Source: Stenocarpella maydis (Eukaryota; Ascomycota; Sordariomycetes; Diaporthales; Diaporthaceae). Taken from it: a DNA stretch of 64,000 bases. Location: contig NQMI01000007.1 of assembly GCA_002270565.1 (NCBI GenBank), positions 558,001-622,000 of the forward strand, given 5' to 3'. Below the pieces are notes generated by a model. That model saw only the letters and a list, made by a program, of their open reading frames with translations, ran no database searches and was not told where the DNA came from. Shown here piece by piece: positions 1 through 11,724 of the stretch. The position numbers and the translations under genes were made by a program. Every line of letters starts with the position of its first letter. The stretch's first letter is position 1.

Positions 1-371
1 ACGAACGGGATAGCACAGAATCTTGGACGGCGTTCATGTGGCGGAAGTGATCGATGAATCCTCACCACGCAGAGCTGGTCGTGTCAGACTTGGACAGTCT
101 TGCCGGTCATTCTCATTCTCGTTTTCAAGAGACGATTTCGGATACTAGGACGCGACCGAGCTGGTACAAGCTAGCTTGCGGGTCAGAAAGCAATTGGAGG
201 CATTATGAGTGTATTTTGTAGGGTAACAAATCAAGGCTTTCGGCTCTTTGAACCTTGTCTCCTCTTTGACATGCCAGTGAAGGTGACTCCTTTTGGGAAC
301 AGTGGCCTTGCATGATCACATTCGTTTTGGCTGGTGTTGTTCTTGATCGGATCATAGTTCCCTGTTTTATA

Positions 372-391
372 AGAGAGAGAGAGAGAGAGAG
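372..391. repeat. (GA)n microsatellite
   Basis: About ten GA dinucleotide units in a row, in a non-coding stretch. Confidence 0.9.
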
Positions 392-639
392 GGCTGTGGT
401 GGTTCCTTTACATGGTTATGAATGCTTAAAGACTCAGCATTAAATAATAATTATAATGCTGGCAATACTAGGTTTAAAAGATAATAGCCATGGTAAGGCT
501 CGTTGAGACCGAGTTTGGCCGCGTGTAGACTATAATTATACCGGCGAACAGTTAGTTATACGGCGAAAGAAAGCTGCCGTCTTAGAAAAATGTACCTACA
601 GTATGAGCGAAGCCCTCCCTAGCTTTCCTTCTACATTCA

Positions 640-643
<4 letters not shown>

Positions 644-681
<38 letters not shown>
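644..681. repeat. (CA)n microsatellite
   Basis: About 19 CA dinucleotides. Alternating purine-pyrimidine DNA of this kind is length-polymorphic and can adopt Z-DNA. Non-coding. Confidence 0.9.
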
Positions 682-687
<6 letters not shown>

Positions 688-1203
688 AGCCCTCCCGAGT
701 GTCCTCCGAAGAGGCCACGAGATAACAAGCTTGCAAAAAAAGCCCTCACATTTGGGTTAAGATGTGACATTATTTGTCAATGGTGGTTGTAAGTGAGACT
801 CGAGTCATGTCTTGCATATCTCACATGGTATCTGGCAACTTGGCAGAGGCAGAGGCTTCAACACCATGTCCGTATCTCAACTCTCACCGTGGCCCCAGCT
901 GATTAGACGGCCCGAAAGTGTCCAATGGCTGACTGCCGAGCGGGTCCATCACGGCTCGGCGCCCATCAGCACCGCTCGCCAACCCCGGCCCGCAATCTCG
1001 TTGCCCCTTGATGCTCCGGCCGCTAACCTTGATTGCGGCCGATAGAGGCCGCAGTATAATAACCGGGCAGTCGGGCCCTCCCCAGAGCAAGTCGGTGACG
1101 GTTGCTGCGCAGGCCTTTTCACTCCGCATCTGCATCTGCATCCGCCCCGACAGGCCCTAGCACCACGCCTCGCTTCTTCTGTTTCCAGGACGTGCACAGC
1201 AAG

Positions 1204-2356
1204 ATGAGATCACCGACAAGAACTACCGGGACGCTCGCCGGCGCCATGCTCGCCCTGGCCGGCAACGCCGAGCCGGTGCTGCGTGGGAACGGCACCGCGA
1301 CCCTGGCTGGCCCGTCACTGACCCACTGGCCAGCCGAGGCGGCTGCGTCGCTGGACGCCATGATCGCTGCAAACGCGAACCAGAGCAGTAAGCACACCAC
1401 CACCCCTGTCCCCGGGGGCAGGCTGCTGACACAGGCGGCCAGACTACGCCGTGTTCGACATGGACAACACGTCGTACCGGTTCGACGTGGAGGAGTCGCT
1501 GATCCCGTGGCTCGACAACAAGGGCGTCCTGCGGCGCGAGTGGCTGGGCCCGGCGCTGACGCCGATCCCGTTCCGGGACAACGCGACGCACGCCGAGTCC
1601 CTGTACAGCTACTACCTGCGGCTGTGCGACGTGGACGAGCTGCTCTGCTACCCGTGGGCGGCGCAGGTGTTCGCGGGGCTGACGCTGCGGGAGCTCAAGG
1701 GCCACGTGGACGAGCTCCTCGCGCACAACGGGAGCGTGCCCGTGACCTACTTCGAGGGGGACGAGGTGGTGTCGGGCGAGGTGTGGCCGCCGCGCGTGTT
1801 CCGCGGCCAGGTGGAGCTGTACGGGCGGCTCATGGCCAACGGCATCGCCGTGTACGTGGTGTCGGCGTCGTCGGAGGAGGTGGTGCGCATGGTGGCGTCG
1901 GACCCGCGCTACGGGTACAACGTGCCGGCCGAGAACGTCATCGGCGTGACGACGTTCCTGCGCAACGCCACGACGGGGGAGCTCGTGACGGCGCGGCGGC
2001 AGATCGAGGCCGGGGCCTACGACGCGGCCGCCAACGCCGACCTCGTCTGCACGCCGTACCTCTTCACGCCGGCGACCTGGATGGCCGGCAAGTTCGCGGC
2101 GATCCTCACGTACATCGACAACTGGCGCATGCCCGTCCTCGCGGCCGGCGACACGCCCCGCAGCGACGGGCCGATGCAGCTCCACGGCGTCGACGTGGCC
2201 AGGGGCGGCATCCACCTGTGGGTGAACCGCTCGTCGTCCGCGTGGGACGAGATCAGCGCCATGATCGAGGACTCTGCGGGCGAGCAGGCGGGCCTCGGGC
2301 TGGCCGTCACCGCCGACAAGAACTGGGTGGTTGTGCAGCCCGAGGAGATCCTGTGA
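1204..2356 (+). CDS. Secreted HAD-superfamily phosphatase (phosphorylcholine phosphatase-like)
   Basis: Two-exon model 1204-1387 and 1443-2356, 365 aa. The 55-bp intron starts GTAAGC, and the codon split across it (A/AC) restores Asn just before the catalytic motif. HAD motif I is FDMDNT at about residues 66-71, with nucleophile Asp67 and acid/base Asp69. A Ser-rich motif II (VVSASS) and a motif IV AGDTPRSD follow. The first about 22 residues (basic, then Leu/Ala-rich) look like a signal peptide, and several NxS/T sites (NGT, NAT, NRS) suggest a secreted glycoprotein. Family members hydrolyse phosphate monoesters; the substrate here (phosphocholine or similar) is inference. It is transcribed in the same direction as Psf2 downstream, with separate intergenic DNA. 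The phosphatase fold is confident, the exact substrate is not. Confidence 0.8.
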
Positions 2357-2914
2357 GGGCGGGCCAGCGTGGGCGTGTGTGTATGTTGTGCGCGCGAGCG
2401 GTCATCACCAGCGGCACTCTGCACACTCAGATGATTGGGAGCCTCTGACCACCGCCGTCGAGCCGGACCACAAGTGATCAAATAGTCTTGATATGCGGTT
2501 ATGACCATACTTTGTCTGCCCGCTGTGTACAAGTCAGACGGTAGTAGAGAGACTCTGCAGGCGAAGTCTGTCTGATTGGCTGGCAGGCGGCTCCAGCAGT
2601 CCGAGGCCAATGATTGCATCAATAGTGTACAACTTAGAAGCCGAGACTCAGCAGTAAGTACTGGATGTGATGTCGTTCTCCGTCTCCTCGCGACGGACTC
2701 TCTCTCCGGGGCTAGGGTGCGGGTCGGGGTACCCCCTGCAGAGGGGGGGTGGGCAACGAGGTTCGCGTCGGGGCGCGTCAGCAGAAGCAGCTAATAAAGT
2801 GGCCCGGACGCTGGCCGAGCACATGGCGCTGTAGTTTGAGCCCAAGAGTTGCTCCTACGTCCATGATCCCCGCGGTGCTCTCCATGGCATGACAGCAGTC
2901 TCGAGCAGTCCAGA
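2357..2914. other. Intergenic, 3' end of HAD gene to Psf2 promoter
   Basis: Short open frames here show no recognisable family and conflict on the two strands. Probably the 3' UTR of the phosphatase and the upstream region of the Psf2 gene. Confidence 0.6.
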
Positions 2915-3753
2915 ATGGCCCACCCACTCCCGCCAGGCCTCACGCCCGCCGAGGTCTCGTTCCTCTGCGAAATGGAAATGGTGACGGTCGTCCCCAGGGG
3001 CCGGCTCGACGCCATACGACTTCTCAGTGTTTGTCCTGCCCGTGCGACCAGGGAGACCACCACAACATGACGAGCTCCCGGCTAATCGCTTGCCTGCAGG
3101 GCACAACCCCCTCCCTGCGCCCACCACACCGCGCCCAACTCCCGCTCTGGCTCGCCCTCCTCCTCAAGAAGCAACGCCGCGCCAACATCGTGCCCCCGCC
3201 ATGGCTCCACCCGCTGTCACTCGCCGACATCATCCGCCAGGAAACAAGAGAAGACGCAACCGCCTTCAGCAAGCCACCCCCACCGCCCGCCCGCGCTGAC
3301 AGCCGCGGCCTTGCCCACCGCGTGAACACATCCGCCACAGCACTCCTGTCCCCGCCCTTCCTCCCGAGCAGCACCGCCGAGGCCCCCGCCGGCTACCTGC
3401 CGTACCACTGGCTCGAGACGGCCGAGATGCTGCTGGCGCACGCCGCCGACGACATGCCGGCCCCCGCGGGCGAGATCAGGGGCCTGCTGCGGGACCTGGT
3501 CGAGGCGCGGGCGGCCAAGCTGCGCGGGAGCACCACCGACCTCGGGCAGTTTGGCGGCGGCGTCATGAACCTCCGCGGCGTGGGCGCCATGGAGCTCGCC
3601 GAGAACAGGGGGTTCGTGCTGGGCGTCGTCGACGGCGTGCGGAAGCTGGGCGCCAGCGCCGAGGCCACGCGCCGCGAGGACGAGGAGGAGGAGGAGGGCG
3701 GTGGCCACGGCCTCGGGGACGAGGAGAGCGATTACGGTATGGGGTTATTATAA
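2915..3753 (+). CDS. psf2: GINS complex subunit Psf2
   Basis: Exons 2915-3028 and 3100-3753, 255 aa. The 71-bp intron begins GTTTGT, has a CTAAT branch site and ends CAG. The first exon supplies the conserved Psf2 N-terminus ([13 protein letters not shown]). The second carries the core signatures [19 protein letters not shown] and the long helix [12 protein letters not shown]. Psf2 joins Psf1, Psf3 and Sld5 in GINS, the CMG helicase partner needed for replication initiation and fork progression in the nucleus. Length is usual for fungal Psf2. The C-terminus ends in an acidic Glu/Gly-rich tail. Starting instead at the downstream ATG at 3031 would lose the conserved N-terminal block, so the upstream exon was chosen. 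The 921-aa gene downstream is convergent. Confidence 0.93.
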
Positions 3754-4391
3754 CGCCGTGGGGCCGGCGGCGGGACTCGTCCTGGGCAAGAGCGAGGAGA
3801 CGAAGACGGCCCGCCATGATCCACGCGCCACGGCTATTACACTGCAGGGTTTTATGTACGGTCTGCGTTGGCCATGGAGGGGTGGCGAATCTTGGGAATG
3901 GCAAGCATGGCTCGGCGTTTCGATAGGTTTACTTCGGGGCTCATATACAGGTAAATCAAAAAGCTCACTGTCCGCATAACTCTGACCCGCACGGTAATGT
4001 CCAGACTCTTTGCCCACCCATAGTGCCAGGTCGAAAGTCCCTGTCAGGGCCCTGGGGGCTGTTTATCTAAATATTTATAGCTTAGAAAGAACTATAGATC
4101 GGAAATAAGCGTGAAGGGGCTCACCCTCACCACCCGTTCCGCTCGCTCCTCCAGCAACCGCCCCCCCCCCCCAACGCCACCTAGTCACCTAAGAGCCCTC
4201 CGCGTGCCTAGATACACACTTAATAACGGATTAGCAATCAAGATTTTGTCACAAACACTCTAATAGTGCGGTGGGTAAGTTCCATTCACTATGTATAAAC
4301 TATTCCACACAACTCACCCTCTTGAGCCGACCTTTATGCGGCCTCATCAACACCCCCCCCCCTCTGCCAACACATCCTTCAAGCCTTGACG
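3754..4391. other. Intergenic between convergent genes
   Basis: Shared 3' region of Psf2 (+) and the 921-aa gene (-). Contains a poly-C run near 4150 and another near 4353, and AT-rich stretches around 4060-4100. No gene seen. Confidence 0.6.
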
Positions 4392-7157
4392 TTATGGGTC
4401 GACATCATGCATCTCCCTGTCATCAGCCTCATCAAAGATTCCGTAGTCTTCGACCTCGCTAGCGTCTTGGCTTTCTTCTCCATCGTCATCAGTCTCGTCC
4501 GCGCTGTAGTCGTTGGCGGCGTAAGCAATCTCCTCAAGGCTTTCCAGGCTCTCCAGGCTTTCCCACTGAGGCCTGATGTATCGCACACTGGGGAGAGTAA
4601 ATGGGCGGTCCCAGGCGCCCGTGGCTGACGGTGGCGCCTCCAAGTCCTCCCCGAAAATGCCTCCGCGCGGCGTCGATGCTGCGGCGTGCTCACCGGCCGT
4701 GTTTGCCCCCTCGCTAGCAAGCCCCGTGTCGCTCCCTGACCGGACGCCGGACCTCTCGGGGGTTGTTGCCTCGTAGCTGCTTGCCTCTGCGTCCGCGGTC
4801 CGCACGCCAGTCGCTGGAGAGCTTGTGTCCCTTGGGCGGCTCACTTCTTCCGGCAAGCTGCCTATACGCGAGATAGGTGAAGCGCCTTCCTCGGTGTCTC
4901 CTACCGGTACCTGGTCGCCCGGTTCTTCGGGATTATAATCCCCCATATCTGACGCTGAAGGGCCTGTATCTCGTGGGAAGCCTGGGTCCTCCGGCTGGTA
5001 GGTCATATTGGGGACAGGTGAGCCACTGTCACCTAGTTGTTCGATCCCGCCCTCCTCCCCAGTCCCGAGCCGCTCAGACGCCGAGGGGCTATCGTCCCCG
5101 GGCATACTAGATATGATGGGGAAGATCGGTGTTGCTTCCTCCATACCTTGGACATTGGTGATTATTTTAGGGCTCGCTGACCGACTGCTATCAATAACAG
5201 TGCTCACATCCTGCGGCAAGCTGGCGGTCTCATCCGAGATTACTGAGACATGGCCTGCTTCGTGTTCTAACTTGCTGCCAGCTCCGCCAATGCCATCACG
5301 TTGGATATTTGATGCTGTACTGCTGGCATCCTGTGGGATATCCGCCGCTTTCGACATGGTTGAGGCGTCTCCGGCTGTACGTCCCTCTTCGACTGTGTCT
5401 CGCCCCTGTTTGCTGCCCTCCTCGGCACTCGCTGAGGGACTGCTGAATAATGAGTCGCTCCCTGCCTCACTGGAATACTCGTCATGTTCCCCCGTAGCTG
5501 CGGCGACATCAGGGTCAACGAGCTTGTGTTCCTCTCCTTGGTGGCCTGGCCACTTCCAAGATGGGCTCTGGCTGCCTCTCTTGTCTGGTAACCACGGGGT
5601 CGGTTCTCGACTATCTGAGTGCTCTCCGCCATCTGCTGTTTGTTCTCGATCCTGCGCTTTAGGATTGACTCCGACTTGTGGCCGCGGCTGTTTTCCTTTC
5701 CTCGGTGGAGTGGTCTCCTTGCCCGCATATTTGTCGAATGGACTCCTTGGACTTCTCTGGACGTCTGCTGTGTGACATGAAGGCATCCTGGGTTCCTCAT
5801 GCAGCATGGGAGAGGCTTCTTTTGTGCTCTCCGCTCCTGACGTGTGCTCTGGCCTGGAAGCTGTTGGATTCTGACCTTGGCCGTCGTTGTTGGCTTCTGA
5901 ACGCAGTCCAGATGGTTCTGGCTCGATTATTGAATGACAACTATCCTCAGCACTGGCGTCATTGCACTCGCCACTCTCCGTCAGATAAGCATATTCCACG
6001 TCTGCCTCCAGTTTTGCCCTCCCGGTATCCTTCACGACCAACTCTATACCCTGTACTTTGTCTTGATTGGCCTCATTTGGGACCTCCGCCTCACCTCGAT
6101 TCTCGACCGTCTGGTTACCATCGCCCTCCGCTCCATGCTTTTTCTCACTCTCGACTGTAGCTTCTTTCTCATCTTTCTTGTTTCCTCTCTTCTCACCGGG
6201 CCCTTCATCACCCTGGATTAGGGCCTCTGTACTGTTCACGTCTCCTCTAAAGTCACCCACAGTGACGATGTCATCTCTCCACGATTCCAGAACCGATATA
6301 GGCACTTCAGCGTCATCAGGGTCTTCCAATTGAAGGTCTGCACCCCATCGCATTGCCAGCCTGCGGATCTGGACCTTGATGCGGTCCATGTTTGCCTGGG
6401 GCCGGCCCACCCACGTGAGCCACTCCGTCCTCGCCAGCCAGTGGGGCTCCATCTTCTGCCTGATTCCTTCGTCGGCGACCACCTCCCATAACATGTCCCT
6501 CAAGTGCTGCTTTGTGAAACGCACGAGTCCTGATGGCTTCTCCACCACGGGACTACCTGCCTCTGAGGTGTTCCCTGTGAGACCTGCCGCGATGGCCGCC
6601 TGAGCGAGTCGAGATGCCGCGGCCACATCGGATTCTGAAATTGTCTGTTCATGGTATGTTGGAGGTATTTGTATAGTCTTTGGTCCTATGGGCTGTGTCT
6701 CTATGGGCTCTGAATCCATGAGCGCTGATTCTGTCTGCCGTGACTCTGCGGGCTGTGGTTCTATTGATTGTGGTCCTGGAGGGTTTGGCTCACTGGCCAG
6801 TAGTTCACTGGTATGCGGCTTTGCGGGCTGTAGGTCTCTGGGTTGTTGCTGCTCACTGGGTTGCAGCTCTGTCGCTATCTGTCGTGTCGTCCATGTCCGC
6901 TTGACACTGCGCAAACCAGCTTCACCCTCGGCGGGACGTTTTGGAGGACGCGCTGCTGTGCTCCTTCGACGCGCCCCCATTTCAAGGCCCGGGCTGAGCT
7001 CTACTGGTGGGCCGCCGTTTCCATTGAGTTTCCTGAGCATGGCCCGGGTTAGTCGGCGTGTGGTTGTGGCAAGTCGCTTCCCACGGCGTTCCGAATAGTC
7101 GTCGTCCGCACCCGCACGTTTAGCCGGCGACTTCATCTTGACCTTAATTGTTTCCAT
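4392..7157 (-). CDS. Large acidic, mostly disordered hypothetical protein
   Basis: One uninterrupted 921-aa frame. I do not recognise the family. The N-terminal about 100 residues are basic (Lys/Arg-rich, possible nuclear targeting). Residues about 100-180 are a Pro/Glu/Gln/Ser low-complexity stretch with repeated EPxP-like units. A compact, probably folded segment follows at about 210-310 (motifs RFTKQHLRDMLWEVV and WLARTEWLTWVG). The remaining 600 residues are Glu/Ser/Gly/Asp-rich and look disordered, ending in a strongly acidic tail (EVEDYGIFDEADD). That layout fits a nuclear scaffold or chromatin-associated protein, which is inference only. The long open frame and conserved-looking middle segment argue it is real; an intron inside the disordered part cannot be excluded. 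Convergent with Psf2. Confidence 0.65.
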   Translation of the reverse strand: METIKVKMKSPAKRAGADDDYSERRGKRLATTTRRLTRAMLRKLNGNGGPPVELSPGLEMGARRRSTAARPPKRPAEGEAGLRSVKRTWTTRQIATELQPSEQQQPRDLQPAKPHTSELLASEPNPPGPQSIEPQPAESRQTESALMDSEPIETQPIGPKTIQIPPTYHEQTISESDVAAASRLAQAAIAAGLTGNTSEAGSPVVEKPSGLVRFTKQHLRDMLWEVVADEGIRQKMEPHWLARTEWLTWVGRPQANMDRIKVQIRRLAMRWGADLQLEDPDDAEVPISVLESWRDDIVTVGDFRGDVNSTEALIQGDEGPGEKRGNKKDEKEATVESEKKHGAEGDGNQTVENRGEAEVPNEANQDKVQGIELVVKDTGRAKLEADVEYAYLTESGECNDASAEDSCHSIIEPEPSGLRSEANNDGQGQNPTASRPEHTSGAESTKEASPMLHEEPRMPSCHTADVQRSPRSPFDKYAGKETTPPRKGKQPRPQVGVNPKAQDREQTADGGEHSDSREPTPWLPDKRGSQSPSWKWPGHQGEEHKLVDPDVAAATGEHDEYSSEAGSDSLFSSPSASAEEGSKQGRDTVEEGRTAGDASTMSKAADIPQDASSTASNIQRDGIGGAGSKLEHEAGHVSVISDETASLPQDVSTVIDSSRSASPKIITNVQGMEEATPIFPIISSMPGDDSPSASERLGTGEEGGIEQLGDSGSPVPNMTYQPEDPGFPRDTGPSASDMGDYNPEEPGDQVPVGDTEEGASPISRIGSLPEEVSRPRDTSSPATGVRTADAEASSYEATTPERSGVRSGSDTGLASEGANTAGEHAAASTPRGGIFGEDLEAPPSATGAWDRPFTLPSVRYIRPQWESLESLESLEEIAYAANDYSADETDDDGEESQDASEVEDYGIFDEADDREMHDVDP

Positions 7158-9626
7158 TTCCCTTTGTATTCCAAAACTGAACCCAGAGGACTTTTCAAGA
7201 ATGAGAGTTTGCCTTGGAGCTGCTGAGAAACATCAGACACCGAGGGCTTGCCCCAGTTGCATTGATTCCGACTTGCAACTTGGAAAATAATATTGTCTAA
7301 TGGAACACAGACTTTCGGCGAGTCGGATTCCTGGTTTTTCGCAAAAGAATCCGGTCAGGCTGATTGCAGTTGCATGTCTGACTGGTTCTGTCTTTGTTGG
7401 AGTGCGAGTCTCCCTGTTTTCGGCCGTGGCGTACAAACTTTCACCAAGGCCACAAGCCAAACACGTATGCCGCAAATCAACAGTACAAAGAACCGACGTA
7501 GCCGGCGGCCGAAATCATCCTGGTCCGCGAGTCCTTTCATCATGGCCGGCGTTCTTGTCGTTTGGCACCCTCAACAATTGATTCTTCATTATCATGTGGT
7601 TCAGAATCGAGTGCTTCCGCTCTTGCCGGTTTTCTCTCGTTTTATTCTCAATCTGAGTAGAATTCCATTTTCAATTTTCAATTTCTTTTTGGGAAAAAAA
7701 AAAAAAAAAAAAAAAGGCTCTGACAGTCCATTCACATAGCTCAAAAGCATAGGGCTGGATAATAAATACAATGCAAAAATGACAGGAGAACTACGTGGCC
7801 CAGACCGAGGAGTCTTAGCCGTCAAGAGGTGTCTACAACTCGAAGTCTCTGCAAGTCTTTCTCTGGCCGCTGCCACAGATTTAGCACGTATCTTACGGCA
7901 GCAGTATTCACTCGTGTTTACTTACACCACAAGTGCCAACAAACCTATCTGGTAAATATGAAGCAACCAATAGTCCTGTCTCTTTTGAACTTTGCGTATT
8001 CCAAGATGCATACCTCAGGACACTGTCATCCAGCAGATTGTCCTCACGCCACAAGAAAACAGCAAATAACTCCTGGCACATTGCCGTGGGGGTAATTTCG
8101 GTTACTTCGTAAGTCAAAACTCTTGTAGGGATGACCATCTGAAGAGCCTTTATGAAGGAAGGGTAGTGTGCAAACATTGAATCACGTACCTAAATCGCCT
8201 CCCTGACCAACATCACTGGGCCCGAAAATGTCGATACATTCTCAATTGAGGTGGTACACTTGCTTATATGCCCGTGTGTCCCAATAACTCCAGTCTGAGT
8301 AGACAGGAGTCAAACATTGATGGTTGATCCGTATGACTGCCACAGTCACCGCCACAGTCATCGGCCATGTCACTGGCCACTTAGGGAGTATTTAGCTCTT
8401 AGCCTTGCAGCCATTAGGGCTGGCTTCTTCTGTTTTATTCGGTAGCCTTCATGATTCTCATTTCATCGGTCCCTCCTGTTTTTGATTCCAAGTCACGTAT
8501 TTCCTTGCCGGCCCGGCACAGTCGAATGATGTTCCAGCTAACTAGTCTGATGCCGGCACCAAGCGCTCCTTTCAATGTATTCCGTGCGATTTCAAGATTT
8601 ATGCAATCTCTGGTAGCTATATCGAACAAGATACTTTGCATATTAAGCGACACATGTGCAATTTCACATACTTCGGTATTATAGCTGCGGGATGTAAATA
8701 CCATCAAGTGGACTGGTATTGGGGTATCGGTGAGACACCTACGTGACTACCTGGGTCGTTGTATTAATCGGGATAAAAGACTCCTCATGTCTACAAAGGC
8801 TATTGGATTAATAATCCACACCCTCTTTTGCTCAAGCTGTCAACGTTGTTGAGTCATAATTCAATCTCGAAACATATCGAAAGGGGGAATGTTGCGCAGT
8901 CCAATGAAATGACAAAGAGCCTCGACGCAGCTGAACTCCGTTGACACTACAGGTCCAGGCTGATTATATAAATGTGAGACTGTTTCAGCGCTCAGTACCA
9001 TTAACTCGTAGATATCGACAGCGTGCGGCCCCTTTCAATTTCTCTCATGACAAATTCTCAGCACCGAGTACAGCTTCAACATTGCCATGCCGTTTTCTGC
9101 CACGTAGTTATTTTCCTTTCCCACGAGGCCATAATTCTCCGAGTCAGTCCAGGCAGCCGAATGAATGAGGAGCCCACGCAGTGGGAGGTTGCATACAGCA
9201 GCAATTCCAACTATTTTAGTGGGGGCTGACTGTTGCTGGTGCCGAATCTATGAGTGAGAATACAAAGCCCGAAAGACTTGGGGCCTGGCGCATCAGGAGC
9301 TGTGGAATATTCGCTGGACATGAACAGGCATCTCCGTAGATTACTGTATCAAGATGTGTCGACAGGAGCCTGAATTCGTAATGTTGGTAGCTTCAATCCT
9401 CATTATCAGCTGATTCTTAGGGTGCCTCAGGCAAGTGTCAAGCCTGCCAGCGTAGAAGCCAATCTTTCTCAACACTATATATTATTATATTGTTGTCCTT
9501 CCATGGACCCGCCATGACTTCCAAGGCTGTTGATCAATCAACACAGCCTTTAGTTTTCGCGTTCTGAGATAATCACCTTCCATATTTATCACTTCATCTT
9601 CTTCATCCTACAAGACTTTACCCATC
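7158..9626. other. Long intergenic region (2.5 kb) between divergent genes
   Basis: Upstream DNA shared by the minus-strand 921-aa gene and the plus-strand RRM gene. Only short overlapping frames without family resemblance. It includes a 22-bp A run (7694-7715). AT content is higher than in the coding parts. No RNA gene was recognised. Confidence 0.55.
7694..7715. repeat. Poly-A run, 22 bp
   Basis: Uninterrupted A homopolymer in non-coding DNA, preceded by a T-rich stretch. Confidence 0.9.
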
Positions 9627-11031
9627 ATGTCTTATCAAAACCACAGGAACCCAGGCATGTCGGCCCACGTCCAGAACATCCAGGAGGATGCATCCTCTAT
9701 TCGAGCCTCATTCGTCCAAGGCAGTACACATGGTCAAGCGGTAGGTGCCCCGTCTAGAGTGCCATACCCCTCAAACCCTTGTGAGCTTTCCAGAGAGTTT
9801 AGCTAGGATCACTAATAAGAAGGCCCAGTTTCAACAGCGACCCTTCCAGCCTGTTTCAGCACACGAAACTGAGATCATCATGCCCATCCGCCAGCCTATT
9901 CAGCCAGGATATCCCCCTTCTCCCGCCGGTGGCGCTCTCCCGACTACCCCAGCGACGCTCCCACCCGACGGCTACTACTGGCCCATGAACAGCATCAACG
10001 GAGTGCAAGGGACTCTTCTTGAAGGCATGTGTGCTGCGCAACCTGCCGCCGTCCACCTCGGCCACTCGCAGGGCAGGTATTCCAAGCCCGTGCTGGTAAG
10101 CGATGAAACCTGCGGCACTCCTGTGCTTGAGGCAAAGAAGCCAGCCCTGGCTGATGAACGTGATGCGGCAACCAAGGTCTCGTTGGGGTTCAGTCCTGAG
10201 TACCATGGCGATCCCTATCTGGCCCGCAACCAGTCCGCCGACATTCCCGACAGTCTCAACTGCTCTCTTTTCTTGGTCAACCTTCCTCCGAAGCTCACGA
10301 CTCACCGGCTTATTGCTGCCATTCACGCCATGGGTCCCACTGGGCGCATCTACGCCACGCATATCAACTCACCCGAGCCTGACCGGAGACACTACGGCTG
10401 CGCCGCCAAGGTCATATTCTTTGAGCTCGCAGCGGCGAGGGTTTTCTACAGGGCTTGCGATGAGCGGGGCTTCATCGTCGACGGCTACAACGTGCGTGTC
10501 ATGTGGAACCGCATCAAGACGGCCGAGCAGGAGCACGCCAAGTCCACCACTCGCGTCCTGCTCATCGGCGGCAGGCCCAACTTCGTCAACCCGACCACCC
10601 TGACTGAGTACTTCTGCACCAAGCTCCAGTTCCAGATCGACTGCATCATCACCCACAGCGATGGCCGCACTGGCGACAGGGATGCCGTCGTTGAGTACCG
10701 CTTCGGGAGCTTCCGCTGCCAGGCCGAGGCGGCAAGGATGGCTCTTGTGCGAGAGCATCCGGAGGTGAGGTGCTTCTTCCACGGCGATCCATGCGATCCC
10801 GAGCACTGGGCACCCTCGACGCCCATCCCAGTTGTCCAGAACCCAGCGCCGAGCCGCCCTCTCCCCTCTCCTCCTGGACCTCGCTGGCCTCCTGCTGCCC
10901 GTGGATTCCAGACCTGGGCCGGGTTTCCGGTGGTGCGTGACCCAATCCTGAGCGATCTGTGGGCGCACCAGCCAGACGAGCATGACTTCTTCCGTCCGAT
11001 GCGTGCTTCTCTGGGCCCGGGTCAGCATTAA
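9627..11031 (+). CDS. Degenerate RRM-fold RNA-binding-like protein
   Basis: Exons 9627-9740 and 9829-11031, 438 aa. The 88-bp intron starts GTAGGT, has an ACTAAT branch site and ends CCCAG, keeping phase 0. The central part shows an RRM-like pattern: SLFLVNLPP resembles RNP2 strand beta-1, a helix TTHRLIAAIHAM follows, then a beta-strand block AAKVIFFELAAARVFYRACD in the RNP1 position, and VRVMWNRI as the closing strand. A second half (TTRVLLIGGRPN onward) may be another partial RRM. Flanks are Pro/Gln/Ser-rich. Aromatic RNP residues are only partly kept, so RNA binding is plausible rather than shown. I know of similar Pezizomycotina proteins with one weak RRM but no firm function. Confidence 0.7.
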
Positions 11032-11724
11032 GCACACCATATCTCCTCACCCAGCCCCTCAGGGCATCATCATCAAGATTCAGGATTTCCAGTTATTCTG
11101 AGCACTCTACCCTGACTACCATGTTCTCTCGGCTATTGGTAATTCATCTATCCCCCATGGGCACCACTATAATGTCTAAACAGTAATGTCACTGACTGCT
11201 GTCTAGATCAGCCACGCAATGTACGAACGTGTTCTACGACAGAGCATTCCTGTAGCACCAACGCTGCGCGAGATGTATCGTGTACGATGATATGATACTT
11301 CTTCACTTATGCTTTTCGGATCTAGCGAGGCGAAATGGAGTTGGATCAGCGGAGTCTCTGGAATGTGGAATATGGACGGGTGTTGAGAATTTCTTTGTCG
11401 CATGTGGTCGCAACAAATCTGGAGGGGAAACTCATCTCTATCATCATTTCTACTCGGTTTTGGGTTTGATCACGTCTTTCCTTGGGGGATCTAGTGTTTT
11501 GCACGGCGTTGGGCTCAACTCGAGGCTGTGAGTTTCGCCAGGGGACTTATCATCCCGACGCACACATCCTTCACACTCGACATTCTTATTTTCGAGTCGA
11601 TAGTTAAGAGCTTCGGCATCTCTCATCGGGCAGCGTGCTCAGAGCGACGTAAAATTCGAGTGCAAAAGTGAGAATTTTAAGGCGCGAGTCTCTCCGGCAC
11701 AGTCTCTGTATTTCAACGCCCTTC
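11032..11724. other. Intergenic between convergent genes
   Basis: 3' regions of the RRM gene (+) and the FAD monooxygenase gene (-). No gene or structured RNA recognised. Confidence 0.55.

Larger units (their letters stand above)
1..1203. other. Intergenic leader region, no gene seen
   Basis: No convincing coding region on either strand. It holds a (GA)n tract near 372-391 and a (CA)n tract near 644-681, then the upstream region of the HAD phosphatase gene. A TATAAT-like string at about 1055 lies roughly 150 bp before that gene's start codon and could be a promoter element, but this is weak. Confidence 0.6.

Noticed and set aside
1102..2448. 448-codon frame overlapping the HAD phosphatase
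   Set aside because: It is the read-through of the unspliced intron into an Arg/Gly/Ala-rich wrong frame; the spliced model keeps HAD motifs.
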